Assembly: GCA_050084985.1 (NCBI GenBank)
Contig: JBITNC010000002.1
Location: 35,402,001-35,466,000 of the forward strand
Direction of reading: 5' to 3'
Source: Nageia nagi
Taxonomy: Eukaryota > Pinophyta
DNA length: 64,000 nt
This document shows, piece after piece, positions 22,691 through 35,900 of this stretch (its first letter is position 1; each line of letters begins with the position of its first letter). A model generated the notes under the pieces. That model was given only the letters and a program-made list of their open reading frames with translations. It searched no databases and had not been told where the DNA came from. A program made the translations under genes and the position numbers.

Positions 22691-23941
22691 ATTTGAATCA
22701 AATTGGTTCGGCCCATTTGTTGTAGTAGAATCAACTTAACAAAGAGCCTGCAAACTATCATCTATGGATGAAAAAGGAGAACCTAAGACCTTCAATGCCA
22801 CCCATATCAAATGCTTCTTTGCATAAAGATAGTGGCTTCGTACCTTGCAACACATCAAAAATTTTAAGCAAGGTACTTGTATCATTATATTTCATTTTTA
22901 GTTTTTCATTATATTGTACTATTTTCACAAACTAACGGTGTGTATTACTGTTTATGCATTACCAACTACGTAAATTTAAAAAAAATGAAAAGAAAAAAAG
23001 ATAAAAAAATGATGACAATACAATGTCTGTAGACCATGGACATCAAATGCTAGGTCATTAATGGCCAACGATACAACTAGTGAGAGTTCACTCACTTAAA
23101 AGATAAACCGATGATGCATCTGTGACCAAGATGTTGATATTGGCTCATCCTCAATGGATGACACAACTTGCTGTGTGTCCACATGTTTTTTGCTTTGAAC
23201 CATACAAAGCATAATATCTTTGGGTCATAGACATAAAATATATAACTGTCGATGGTCATCGATACGGTTAGTGAGAGTTCACTCACTAAAAAGATAAATC
23301 GATGATGCAACCGTAAATAGATTGCTAACATTGACTCATCATGAACGGACGATGCAACTCATTGTGTATCCAAATCATTTTCATGCAAGGTATATATAAC
23401 ACTCCTTTGTAGGTATCTACATCACGAAGAAGGGAAGAGACTATAAAGAAACTCATGCTATTAGCGGCATGCTCACTTTTCTTGCACCATCAATGATGTG
23501 CACATCAATAGTATTTTATCACAAACAAAGTGACCTCTTCTGTCTCAAGGCATGGACGTGAGAGCATCAATTTCCTAAGTAGCAGACATGATAGAATGGA
23601 TAGATCCATGGTGGAACAGTGTAAGGGGAAAAATAATATCTTCCATTTTAGAGATTGGAAATGGAACCATAAGACTACTTGCTAGCAGAGTTCCTTCCAT
23701 GACAAATATATCATTAGAGGTAAAGACACATAGTTCTTTAGATTTTGTCTTTGCTGCACCACTCAAGGAGCTTTTTTGGGGCAATCAAGCCAAAATAGGG
23801 TAGTAAAAGACCCTCACCATCATCATCATCATCAAATGGTAGTGCAACAAAGAGTTCAAAGTTCTCAAAAATTTTCTTTTGTATTTCGTCTTTGGACATG
23901 TAATTTCATTGCTTCAATCACACTCCCAAAGAGGGGAAAAA
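22691..23941 (+). other. Gypsy 3' tail with a 181 bp duplication and polypurine tract
   Basis: After the integrase end (about 22820) no protein domain is seen. Two diverged copies of a unit lie at about 23040-23210 and 23221-23390; the shared core TGAGAGTTCACTCAC starts at 23091 and 23272, a period of 181 bp. The tail ends CCCAAAGAGGGGAAAAA, a polypurine tract before the LTR at 23942. Confidence 0.7.
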
Positions 23942-24526
23942 TGTAGATGCCTAAAAATGAATTGTTATTTATTAAATAATTCATTTTATAGCATAAATGA
24001 TATTTATTGTAAAAAAGGGGTTAAAATATACCCAAGGCAAATATAAAAGAAAACACCTCAAACCATGTAATGTGCAATGATCCTAAGAATCAAAAAGGCT
24101 CAAGACGTTGCTATAAAAGAATATTAAAGGCAACATAATCTCCTATGATCGGATAAGGAGAGAGAGAGAATAGAACATGCAATATCATCATATCTAACCC
24201 AACGACAGTGTTTTGTAACACCACCTCTGCATATATCTGTTAAACTCTTCGTGTTGCTTTTACATGCTTTTTGTTCTATTCTTCGATTTGCTCAATTCAC
24301 GCAGCCAACGATGTGGTATCTTTGGGACGTTGGCGATGTACATCTTTATGAATGTCGTGTGATGATTGATGAATGGTTTTTGCTATTTCATGTTCATGTG
24401 ATTGCTATGAAGGTACATTGATTATCATTGTTCGTTGGATGCCATGTTTCTAATATATGCTTTAATAATATATTGTAGACAAATAGTGCTTCAATTTTAT
24501 TATTTATGCATTATTTTTAAAATACA
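23942..24526 (+). repeat. 3' LTR of the Gypsy element
   Basis: It starts TGTAGATGCC right after the polypurine tract. Its second half matches 6093-6320. The end is diverged (TTATTTTTAAAATACA against TTATTTGAGGTCTACA), so the right edge is uncertain by some tens of bases. Confidence 0.7.
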
Positions 24527-25260
24527 AATTAAAATTATGTTATATTCTTAATAAGTTGAAGTAGTTCTAGATCTTTTATTTTGAATAAAAAGACATCATT
24601 GATGTTTTATCCTCTAGGAGACTATATTTTAATCTATATATTATTCTTTTAAATATTAATTAATTTAATTTTAAAATCTTATTTAAATTTTACATTCATA
24701 CATTATTAACTTAACATTTATTTTTTATAAATTCAAAACATGCTCTCACTTCCATTATATCCTTCAATTTATCAAGTAAATTATTTATATATTTGATAGT
24801 ACTCATGCAACACACCCTCTAACCCACAAACTCCCAAAACTCTCAATATCTCCACCTCCACTAATAAATCAAACCCCATAAACTAACACCATCCATAATT
24901 AGAAATAACATAATACATCAACAATATCACACTAAATTAAATTTTAATAAATAAATAAACACCACCAAAAATATTTTTATTAAAATGAAGCCCACCATGC
25001 AAAGTCTCTAACACATGAAGCCTTAGATTTACTCCAACGTTTCTTATACTGCCACGTGGCATGATAACATCCGTAGAAAATACAGTTAACAGTTACCCGT
25101 CCACTAGTCCCCTCCAAATCTGACTTGCCAGCTGGACACGGTGGTGCCGGTAAAGGTCGAATTCCGGCGAGAAAATCTTCCGACAAGGCTTAGATTTTCC
25201 AACTTGGAAATATATTAAAAAGGAATAAAAGCATTCTTAGGGCTTTTTTTTAATCCAATG
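24527..25260. other. AT-rich intergenic sequence upstream of ATG11
   Basis: No open gene or clear element. 24527-24990 is very AT-rich. From about 25010 composition becomes more balanced and probably includes the ATG11 promoter, but no convincing core motif or transcription start can be placed by eye. Confidence 0.4.
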
Positions 25261-26026
25261 ACGACCAAGTTTCTTCCCAGAAATTATGGCCCTGGCAGGG
25301 GATTCGAACCTGGGTCGGTCTTGTCCTAGAAACCCTCGAGGGTATTTTTCTATATGAAGGGAGAAGAGAAGCTTAGTGTGTGTTGTTGCCTAAAATTTGT
25401 GGAAGCCAATTCTTTTGTTCTTATTTGAATGACTGCGAGCGTAAGCTTTGGATTTCTCTGGTCGAAGTTTGGATTTATTGTTTGATTCTGTGCGGAATTT
25501 AGGTTTTGGATTTCTGATTTGGATGATTGATTGTTTTGAAGCAGCTCAAGGTTGTAATAATTTAGCATGGGGGGTTGAAATTCAGATTTTTTTGGAGCTC
25601 GCCTTTGGTTTTTTGTTAGGGTTTGAGGATAAAAATGGGAGAACGTAAGGTAAGGTAAGCTTGCAGCTCTTGGATCTCTGGGAGAATTTCTGTGGTTGCA
25701 ATTCTGGTGGACTTTTTTAGCGAAGTTGTTTGGCAATTGTGGACACGGCGAATTATGATGAACCAGGGTTTCGAGGGCTTGAAGGTTGTGCTATTCTGAA
25801 AATTTGAACCTTTGGAAGTTGCAGTAATCTGGATTTTGAACCCTTGGAGGATGCTTTGTGTTGAAATTTGATCACTTGACAGCTATTTAATCCGGGAATT
25901 TCAATACTTGGTGGTTTCTTCGCTTTTATTTTTGTGAGGGTAGCCTGCAATATTAGCAGTGTAGTTTCATTTGAATTATTGCCTGGATTTGAATTTGCTT
26001 GGCGGGGATCGACTATAATTGTGGCA
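25261..26026 (+). promoter_or_regulatory. Probable ATG11 promoter-proximal region and 5' leader
   Basis: GT-rich sequence typical of a plant 5' leader precedes the ATG11 start. It contains a 66-codon upstream frame (25448-25648), and an upstream ATG at 25934 is in frame with ATG11 without an intervening stop. Starting there would add 31 residues. The start at 26027 is preferred because family-like sequence (SSVVSEEFVPGRKLLVHVAE) begins there. Confidence 0.45.
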
Positions 26027-26976
26027 ATGAGTTCATCAGTGGTATCTGAAGAGTTTGTTCCAGGTAGGAAACTATTGGTACATGTGGCAGAAAATGGGCG
26101 AAGCTTTGAGGCTGAGTGTGAAGTGGGGACTTCTGTTGAGGAGGTGCAACATCACTTGGCAGCTTTAGCTGGTGTCCCTGTGAATGATCAGCTTCTTATA
26201 TGTGGGGATACAAGGCTGGAGCCTAATAGATCTTTGGGTTCTTACAGGCTCCCCTCTGATGGCCATGATGTTTTCCTCTATAACAGAGCTCGTCTCGTGG
26301 GGGATTGTCCCCCTCCGCGCCCTGAACATATTGAACTGCCCCAAGTCTCAATTCCTTCAATATCCTCCGCTTCTACTGATCCCCATCCCCTTGATGATGT
26401 TGCTGACCCAGCTGTGAAGGCATTGGCCAACTATGAGAGGCAATTCAGGTACCATTTTCTCAAGGGACGTGCCATCTACATTGCAAGCCAGGCAAGGATG
26501 GATTCGTGTAGGAGATTGCTTAGGGAGCAGCAAGTTCAGGGGAAGGCTCTGGATACTGCAAGGGCCAACATGGAGCACTCCTATAAGATGATCCATCAGT
26601 TGTACATTGACTTTATGAAACAATTTGATCAACAACAGAGACAACATGCTGACCTAATGGCAAATTTTCAGAAGACCATAGACAAGCTGGGGGCCTTCAA
26701 GTTGCACCCATCTCTGCAAACAAAAAAGTACAAATGCCTTCTAGACTTCGTCAGAGAAGAATGCAGGTCTTCCAAATGCCTGGAGGCTTGTCTTGCATCC
26801 CACAAGCAGTTTGAAACCAAAGTGTCACAGTTCAGGTCGTTGTATGCTGAAATACAGCGAAGGGTTGATGATCTCTTTCGTGCCAAGCCTTCAGTTAACG
26901 TGCAACATGTAGAGGAAATGATCAGAGGCCAGGAGCGTTACTATCGGGAGCAAGGGAGCATAATGGAAACTTTAGG
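26027..26976 (+). CDS. ATG11: ATG11 exon 1
   Basis: 950 nt coding for the ubiquitin-like N-terminus and ATG17-like region. It ends with two bases of a codon before a GTATGT donor at 26977; the frame reads on into the intron for 60 codons but loses similarity at the donor. Confidence 0.92.
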
Positions 26977-29900
26977 GTATGTAATGCCAATGGTTTTTTC
27001 TAGCACTTATTATTTAATCATTAAATCAGGTTTTTATGCTATATATCAAATACAAAAGAGTCTTCTGAAAATATGGCAATCAATGAAACAAGTTCTTTTC
27101 ATCCCTCTGATATCTCCAATAGAGTTTTTACTCTTGAACATTTTGTACAAGTTTTAGAGTCAAGAAGCAAGTTGGCTTCTTGCTTGTTTTTTCTAACTGT
27201 TATTTGACTAGGTATTCTTCAGAAAACATGACCAATCTATCCCTGATGATGTAACATTCATAGGGATTATTTCGTTGTACAAATGACAACATAATTTATT
27301 TGTTTAGAAATGTATACATCATAGAACCTTTTATAATTTTTTCTTAAGGTCTTTGGTATTGGAAAGCAACTGCTGTTATAATTAATATATGATGGCAGTT
27401 TAATGCAATAAAAGACATCTTCTTATGCAGTGTTGTCTTATAAAAAGATTAGATATGATAAATATCTATTACAAATCCACTGAAAAGGGCAAGTTATTTA
27501 TCATTCGACCACATCTTATTCCTTGTGTTGAAGGTAAATTGGTATATAAATCATGGGCAAATGCAATAATTTATATCCTTTATAACGACTTTCTTAAGGC
27601 TAATTGTCAAGACTTATTGTACATGCTACATTGCCAGTAATTATAGATACCTATGTATCTACACTGAGAGATGTGTGTAACAAACCAAACTAGAAAAACC
27701 CAGAATTTATGCTAAAAATAATCAGATTTGCTCAAATCAACAATATCCAAAAACTCCAAAAACCCTAGATAGTTCAGATCTGAAATTTTAACTGGAAATG
27801 AATGCAAAAAACTAAAAAAATTTATAGATCAATTTCCAAAATCAACAAACCCTAAGTGAATTGCAAATTGAAATGCAGACCCAACACCACAATTGTCAAG
27901 TACAATATAGATCAGAATAATTCAGAATGATTGCACCTGGAATACTTCTCAAAATACCCCAGAATGCAAAGCGTCTCAGCTTAGAGGCTGGACATTCCCC
28001 TTAAGAATGCACAGATCTGATTTGGAATGCATAAATGGGTCTTCAATGCTGGGCGTTTGACTCCTGGGCACTATGGCTGAATACTGATTGCTTAAATGCT
28101 GATACTAAACCCTTAAATTGATAGATGCCTAGCTCTAGGCAGGATTCGAGAGCCTCAAAACTGCCAAAAACTCTTTACTACTAGTGGACGTTAGAATTAG
28201 GAGGGCCTGATCTGAATGTAGAATACTGGAAAACAAACTCAAAACCCTCCAAATTTGAAATCTGAATGCAAAATTCTGAAACTCTTCTTCTAAGGTTGGG
28301 AGCTCCTTAAAGGGTCTCAACCCTAGATTTGAAAGTAAAGTCTTCATTACCTGATCCAATATGCTCAATTGTGAATTCTGAATGAATTCACTACCAAAGG
28401 AAAGCTCAAGGATTTTGTTTTAGTCCTCTAGGGTTTCTCTCTCATGGAATAAAACTTGCTGTCCCATCAATGTTCTCTAAAGGATGATAAATCAAATAAT
28501 CAAAAAGCCCCCTCCAAATGAAGTGCTCTTTCCCTTTTATAATTTGTCATTCAGTTAAGCTCCCTTCTAATCGTTCATTAAGACACACTTTATTATAAAA
28601 TAATATTATCTAACACTTAATTGTTATTAAAACACGTTTTTAGTCCTAAACATGGGTGTCCCACTTATTTGTGTCTTAACTAATAATTATGGGCCATTTA
28701 AATAAGGTATGTCAAAATTGGACACATTACAATGTGTTCTTTAGTTGCTTCTTATTTTCTAGGTTTCTTCCAGATCCATCTTAATATCCTTAGATAAAAG
28801 AAATGTTTCCCTCTGACTTTACAGTTGTGGATTTTCATATACTTCTTTCATGGTCATCTGTTCCTTGTAATTTTGTAACATCATCAAAATCTCTGCCTGT
28901 TTGAGTATTTTGTATAGTTAATCGTTTTCTATTCTAAGACCATATGTTCTTAATTTTGCAGAAAAGATGTAAATACTATAAAGAAGCTTGTGGAGAATTG
29001 TTTAAGCAGACAATTATCTGCATCTTCTCTCAGGCCTCATGATGCAGTCTCTGCACTGGGTCCCATGTATGAGGTTCATGATAAGAGCTTACCAAGAATG
29101 GAATTATGTGTCGAAGAGCTCTCCAAATTACTTGAGTTTTGCAAGGCTAAGAAATTTGAAATGAGTATGTTTGTGCACACAATCATGCAGAAGGTCGCAT
29201 CACTTCAATCGAGTATTCGGGATGTACGATATCAGCTGTCAGCTTTTAAGGAAGCAATGCATCATCAAGATGGTATATTTTCTAAGCTGAAAGTTGTCCG
29301 CAGAATTGGTCCTGCATACAGGGCTTGCCTTGCAGAAGTAGTTAGGAGAAAGGCTTTCATGAAATTATACATGGGGCAAGCAGGCCAGCTAGCTGAAAAA
29401 ATGGCTAATAGAAGAGAGATTGAAAGGCACCAACGTAAAGAATTTCTAAACATACAAAGTGATTACATTCCTCAGGATATCTTTGAAGTTCTTGGCTTAT
29501 TTGACACCCCTAGTCCATGTGTTGTTAATATTACACCATTTGACACTGGTTTGCTTGACATTGATGTTTCTGACCTGGAGCGGTATGCTCCAGAATCCTT
29601 AATAGGACTACTGCCAAAAAGCAATCAGAGCACACAAGGAAAAGGTTCAGTTGCCTCTTTTAATGGCAGCTATAATTCAGGTACTGTTGAGGAGAATTCT
29701 GTAAACATTGAGAAACATGATGATGCAGGAATGACTGATGAAGAATTTGATAGTGATCCTATTCTTGGGACAACTGAAATGGAGGTTGAAAATGCATGGC
29801 TGAAAGCAGAACTTGCTTCAGCAATAGCATTCATTTCTTCTTTTGCTCCGGATGTTTATGATTCAGCAGATGAGGGTAACATTGAAGATCTCCTTAAGAA

Positions 29901-32900
29901 GGCAGCACAGAACACAACAGAAGCTTTACATTTGAAGGATGAGTATGTAAAACATATTGAGAATGATTTGAAGGCACAACATGTACAATGTGTGAAGTAT
30001 GAGAAAAGAATTCAAGAATTGGAGCAAAGGCTCTCGGATCAGTTTATACACCTAAGCAAGTTGTCAGATAGGAAAGATGGATTGGATTGTACAGTATCCA
30101 GTGGACCTGCATCCAAAGCTGATGATTGTAAAACAGAAACATCAGTTGTAAGTGGTGATGGAATGGCGCAACTTCAGATGCTTTCACCTGAACCTATGGA
30201 TGAGGGGAATTACAGCTCTACTGATTATGGGAGTGCCTCAAAAACCGATAAGTTGAATGCAGAATCAGCCAAATTCCCAGAGAGTGTTGATGAGAGTATG
30301 GCTGATTTTCTGGGTGCAGTTCTTCCAGATGCAAACTCTCTTGGTACAGTGCCCTTGAGTAACTCAAGTCTAGGATTTTCCAAAGAGGAGTTTGAGGTTA
30401 CTGGTAGAGAGAATACTGAAAAAGTGGAAACCGAAGCAAAATTTGAAGCTGTTATATCAAACAATGATATGAATCATGCTTCTCAAGGAGAAAGTGATTC
30501 TGTAGCTGTACAGAAAGAAGACCGTATTGTGGAGTTGCAGAATGCTTTATCAGAAAAAACAAGGGAGTTTGCAGAGATTGAAACAAGGTTGACGACAGTT
30601 ATGGAAGATTGTGCTTCTGTCAAAAGAGAATTGGAAGTTAGTTTGAAACTCTTGGATGAATCTCAGGTAATGAGCGTTTTGAATCTCAATTTCATGCTTT
30701 TTATTGCTCATTTTGCAATTTTTTATGTCTTGTATTGAGCCCTGCAAAGCCAACACTCATATGTTTTGATCCTGAATTATTTGTAATTTAAAGGCACAGT
30801 CCTTCCTTTGTTATTATTCTTCAAAGCATTTTAACCAATCTCATACTATCTTTTCCAAATTTGTCCTTTTATAAGACACAATATTAATATGTCTAATTTT
30901 AGTCATCTCGAGGATATGCATGTTACACAGGAGGTTGGACTTTTTCCTGTTCTATATAAGGATTTCCACTTTCATCTTACAAGGGCATGAATTGCATTTA
31001 GTTTTAGTAGCTGTTTTCTGCTTATTTTTAATATGATGGTACAGAAAGGCATGCCTCTTTGCAATCTGTATGTGATTTAATATGTCTGATTTCCCCCTGC
31101 TCTAATGTGGGTAATAGTATCAGCAATATGAAACTTATTACTTCATGATTGTTGGATTCCATCTTGTAACTTGTTATTTTTAATTCTTGTTTTCCTGGCA
31201 AATAAAGGCACAATATTGATCAGCCTATAATGTTTGTACTTTATTGTTTGTTTATGCACCTTTTTGGTTTTTTGCTGTGGTTGTTACCATGATCTGAATG
31301 TTAAAGTTCATGATATGGTATTATGTTGATTGTAGGTTTCATTGCATTTGTAATTGAACATTGTTAGTGCAGTATTTACCCAAATGAAAGTTGTTTCTTA
31401 TCATTGCTTTCAGAATGGAATTACAATTGTTTATCAGCCTCTTGTAATCCTTATTTAGCTGCTCATAATTTTGTATGGTGTTGTGCATGTGATTGTTTTT
31501 ACCTTGGGAAATCTCTAATACTAGTGTTGTGTTTTGTTTACAAACAGATGAATTGTGCTCATTTAGAAAATCTTTTACATGAAGCAAGAGGAGAAGCTCA
31601 AACAAATCTGTGTGCAGCTGATCGTAAAGCTGCAGAATACAATGCATTGCGTGCATCAAGTGTGAAATTGAGAGCTTTAGTGGAAAGGCTGCGAAGCTGT
31701 GTTGCTTCTTCAAGCGGAGGTGCAACAGGATTTGTAGAGTCTCTTAGATCATTGGCTCTATCGCTAGGCAGGTAATGAATGTTAAAGAGATATTGGATTT
31801 CCTGGCAGTTGAAATCACGATTTTTTGTTTTTTTCCTTTACTAATTACAACTTTTGAAGTTCTCATTCAAGTTTGTTTTTATATTCCTGGTAATAACAGT
31901 GAGTTTCTTGAATTGTTGTGAGTATTTATTATAGAATTAGAGAGGATATGCACCTTTTGACATGAATCCTTTGATGTTGACCATTTGAGACAGTTCTGTT
32001 AATGAAAGTGGAGATGATGGGTCAGCTGAACTTCGAGCTTGCATCAGGCTTTTAGCAGAGAGGGTAGTGCTGCTTGCTCAACAACGTGCAGATCTTATGG
32101 AAAGGTGTACGGTCGCAGAGGAAGCTCAGAAGAGCAATACTGAGCTTGTTAAGACTCTGTATGCTAAACATAAAATGGAGAGACAGGTGAGTATTATGAC
32201 ATGCATGCTCGTATTAGGCTTTTGGTTGGTCATCATATATTTCTGCCCCATGCAGAACCCCACATCAGCTAATCTGTAAGCAAAGTTATGATGTGATCAC
32301 ATAGAGTGTTCATATTTTATAATATTATATCATGAGCTAATGTGCTATTCTTAATTGAACTCAAACTAAATTTGAATATTTTGGTATCAGATTGCTTTTT
32401 ATTTGTGAAGGCATGTTGCTTTCTTTACTACTGCCATTTATATGTTCTGGGTGTGTTTCAATATCTTATGTGCTTGTTTAATTGTTTATGACTAATAGTA
32501 CGATGTGAAAGGCAAAATTTTGTTCTCTTAATAAAGATGTGTAAAATTTAAAAATTACAATCAAAGTATATTAGTGTCATGCATTTCTTTGAATCAGTTG
32601 TGTCTTTTTTGTTGACTTGTGTTGAAAAACATTAATTAGTCAAAACTCTTTTTTACTAGGTCAAACTCTTTTTTTTACTAGCTATTTGACTTTTTAATTG
32701 CATATATGTAGAAGAAGTCTTCTTATTTTGCATACTCTTATTCCTGATGTCTCTTTAGATATCTACTGATTAAGGATATATTGGTGTAGTTTACCTAGTG
32801 ATTAAATTATTAATATGCTTTAGGCATTCTAATGGTATTGTTGCCTGGAATTAAATAGCTTATGTTATATATTTTTTATATATTGTTTCGATACTTTGAT

Positions 32901-35900
32901 TTCTTTCAAATAGTTTGTTTTTTATATCTTATAAAATAATTTTATTTTGGTACGTATTATTTTGCAATTTGCAAAGGATTTTGATGAATTTTGTTTATTT
33001 TAATTTTTTATTTGCATGTTAAAGATTGAAATCTATTGTATTTTGGAATATATACACACAATATATAATTAATATATTTGTGTGGCTTACCTAGTGATTA
33101 AATTTTAATATACTTTAGGCACTCTAATGCTATTGTTGGCTGGAAATAAGTAATATATTGTTGAGTTCTTATGTAAGAATTTATGTAAGAATGATTTTTT
33201 AATCATAAAAATAATTAGCATCATCTTGTAAATTTTTTTTTTTTTTCTTTTTCACCTTGTGAGTTATAGCATTACACTTGACCTATGATTCTGATAGTAA
33301 TTTCTAGTATTTTAGGTTATCAATCTCTGTATGGACGTTTTCCAAATGTTGAACAAAAGAAGTTTTATCATTATATCCATAGCTATCAGAATATTATAGG
33401 GATCAACAGTGCCCAAAGAACTATATTTTAACTATTCTATTATACGTAGATATAAGTGTCCCATTGCTTGTTTTGCTTGTGGTATCTCCATAATATGAGC
33501 AGTTAACTACTTTGGCAGGACCATAAATATGTCCATCAAAGGAAGTTATAACCTAGAAGTCATAATAATGATCAGAAATATCAGTGATACATAAGCCGAA
33601 ATGACACCATACATGTTTGAGATTTGCTAAGCTGAAGCGGCACCATACATTTTGCAAGAGCAACTCTGTCCATGGTAATATCTACTTTTTTACTGCATTA
33701 AATGATTATATTAATTCAGGAAAATGTAAATAGTATATAATAACAAAGATATAATATGCTTTTGAAGAATTTCTGGCAGTCAATAATGAAGTCCACAAAT
33801 AGGGATATGCAAATCTTAGGAAAGTTGGAAGCATTTGGTATGAACCAGACTTTTTGTAAGAATGTTCAAGTTCATTGCCAAATTAACAATTTCAAATGAA
33901 CTCATTTCATAGGCTGCAAAGTGTTCAATGTGCTGAAGTGACTGCCATATGATGAGGAGTGTGGCTCTCTAACAAGTGTGACATAAAACTTCATAAATTC
34001 AAATTTATACTAAGAATGTGTAAGAAGTGGCTTGTTAATGAGCGTGAACTCTTTAGAAAAATTAGAATATTCTTAGTGTTGTCTAATTAGTTTTTGGACT
34101 ATGCTATTTTGTCTAAATATTTGCTCACAGTTTCGGACTATGCTCTTTTGTCCTGGTTACTGTTGTTTTTGGATTCAAATTTAATTGATTTGTAATGGAG
34201 TTGAATGGATTTAAAAAGCTTCCAGGTCATAGATATGTCTAGTTGTGGGATTTTAAATGAGCCATGCCAATAAAGTGTTTGGAAGTTTTTTTTGGGTAAG
34301 TGTTGAAGCTTCAAGGTTAATTCAGTCCAAAATTAGCTTACCTAGGAAGACAAGATGTGTCAAACTTTTGTCATAAAAAACAAACTATAACACTATGCAA
34401 CATTAAAAGATTCTACAAAGCATGATTATTAGAAAAAATATTTGTTTGATATTGAAACAACATTGCTAATTTCAAGTCCCAAAATGTTGAGAGACATCTT
34501 AAACACCCATCTATGAGGTGTTTAAGTTCGGAAGGAGGGCTTTAGATTTATTACTGTCGTAGAGTTAATCCTGAAATCATATTCAGTCTCCAAGTTTAAT
34601 CAAATTTTTGCAAATTCTTGCACATCTGTATCATGACTTGTTGCATATCCTGCTGGCCTATGGTCAAGTATCTACGACACCTTGTATCTTCTTCCTATTA
34701 GTAATGTATGAAGTGCAATGAGGCATAGGGGTAATGAGGGGGTATATGATGGTGAGATAGTGCAGAAACTAAGGGTACATATGGGTGCAAATGAGAATAT
34801 CAATAAGAGAGTTGCCACCCTCTACCTGATTAACTAAACTACCATGTGGAAGGGATGGCAGAGGCTCTTACAATTGTGATTAGAAGGGGGGATATTAATC
34901 TCTATGATGTTGGAGAGTTGCAGTTGAATCTGTCTTGAAGTGCGGGGCATGGGTTGTTATTCATATTCTTGGTAAATGGAAAGAAATGTGGTTGTTTCTT
35001 ACTACCTAAACTTTGTTAGTACTTAGTAGATTGCCAGCCTTGTTGTTGTCTTCCATATATAGACATGATGATTTGCTTTAGTAGTTTGAACTCTTTAATA
35101 ACTCTTCAAATAATCCAATCTGAAGCATGCCCCTTAGTTGTTGAGATTATGATTTTGGAGCCATGCTCAATGTGAAGTTCACTAAAGCCTCTCTTGGTGG
35201 TCAACTTTGAGCCTATGTGTGGAGCTTGGCTTCAACTTTGTTATTTATGGCATGGGGAATGTTCATGATAAACGTCTCAATGAAATCACCCTTGGTATTG
35301 TGAAATAAACTGTCAGCCCTATCCAGCCTAGAATTAGCTTTAGAAGAGCCAATGAGATTTATCTTGTATTCCTCCTCTAGTTGAGGCACCTGGTGTGCTA
35401 TCCATCATTTGATTTTTGTCATCCATTTCCCCTAATGTAAAATATTTAGGAGTTGATTATTTCATAATTTATTAGATTCAATTGAACATTAACAATTATA
35501 CATTTGTTATATTGTTCATTAATAATGAAAATATTAAATGAATGGCAAAGAGGTGCAAATGTAATAGGTGGTAAATAGAAGGATAGTTGTAATAAAAATT
35601 TGTAGTTACCGAGCAATGAAAATCAGTATGAATAAAAAGAAGTATCAGTTATAGGCGGTTGAGATAATGTATATCCATTGCATTCGTTGTTGAAAAATTG
35701 GAACTGGTTCTAATAACAATTGCAATTCATGTGTAGATAAATACATAACAGGAGTTATAAAAACTCTTTATGTATTGCTGAACAAATGCAGGCCACTCCA
35801 ATTATGGGATTGGAAATCAAGGAATTTCTTTTCAGACTGTTGGTCCAAATAGTAGTTTTATATGGTTCTTCTGTTTGAGGTCCAGACCTCATAAATGAGT

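Larger units (their letters stand above)
6093..24526 (+). mobile_element. Decayed Ty3/Gypsy element (dual RNase H type) with two nested insertions
   Basis: Domain order is gag, protease, RT, RNase H, second RNase H, integrase, with a truncated 5' LTR (6093-6337) and a 3' LTR (23942 to about 24526). The second RNase H, with FECTNNMVEYEALILGLKAA, is the archaeal-type extra domain known from the Tat group of plant Gypsy elements. A 951 bp CACTA element (8046-8996) and a complete Copia element (11639-21002) interrupt it; without them the Gypsy is about 8.1 kb. Stops and frameshifts occur throughout, so it cannot move on its own. Confidence 0.85.

Noticed and set aside
25284-25330. tRNA-like string with GGTTCGAATCCCC on the minus strand upstream of ATG11
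   Set aside because: Only a T-arm-like half is present; no D arm, anticodon arm or matching acceptor could be found.
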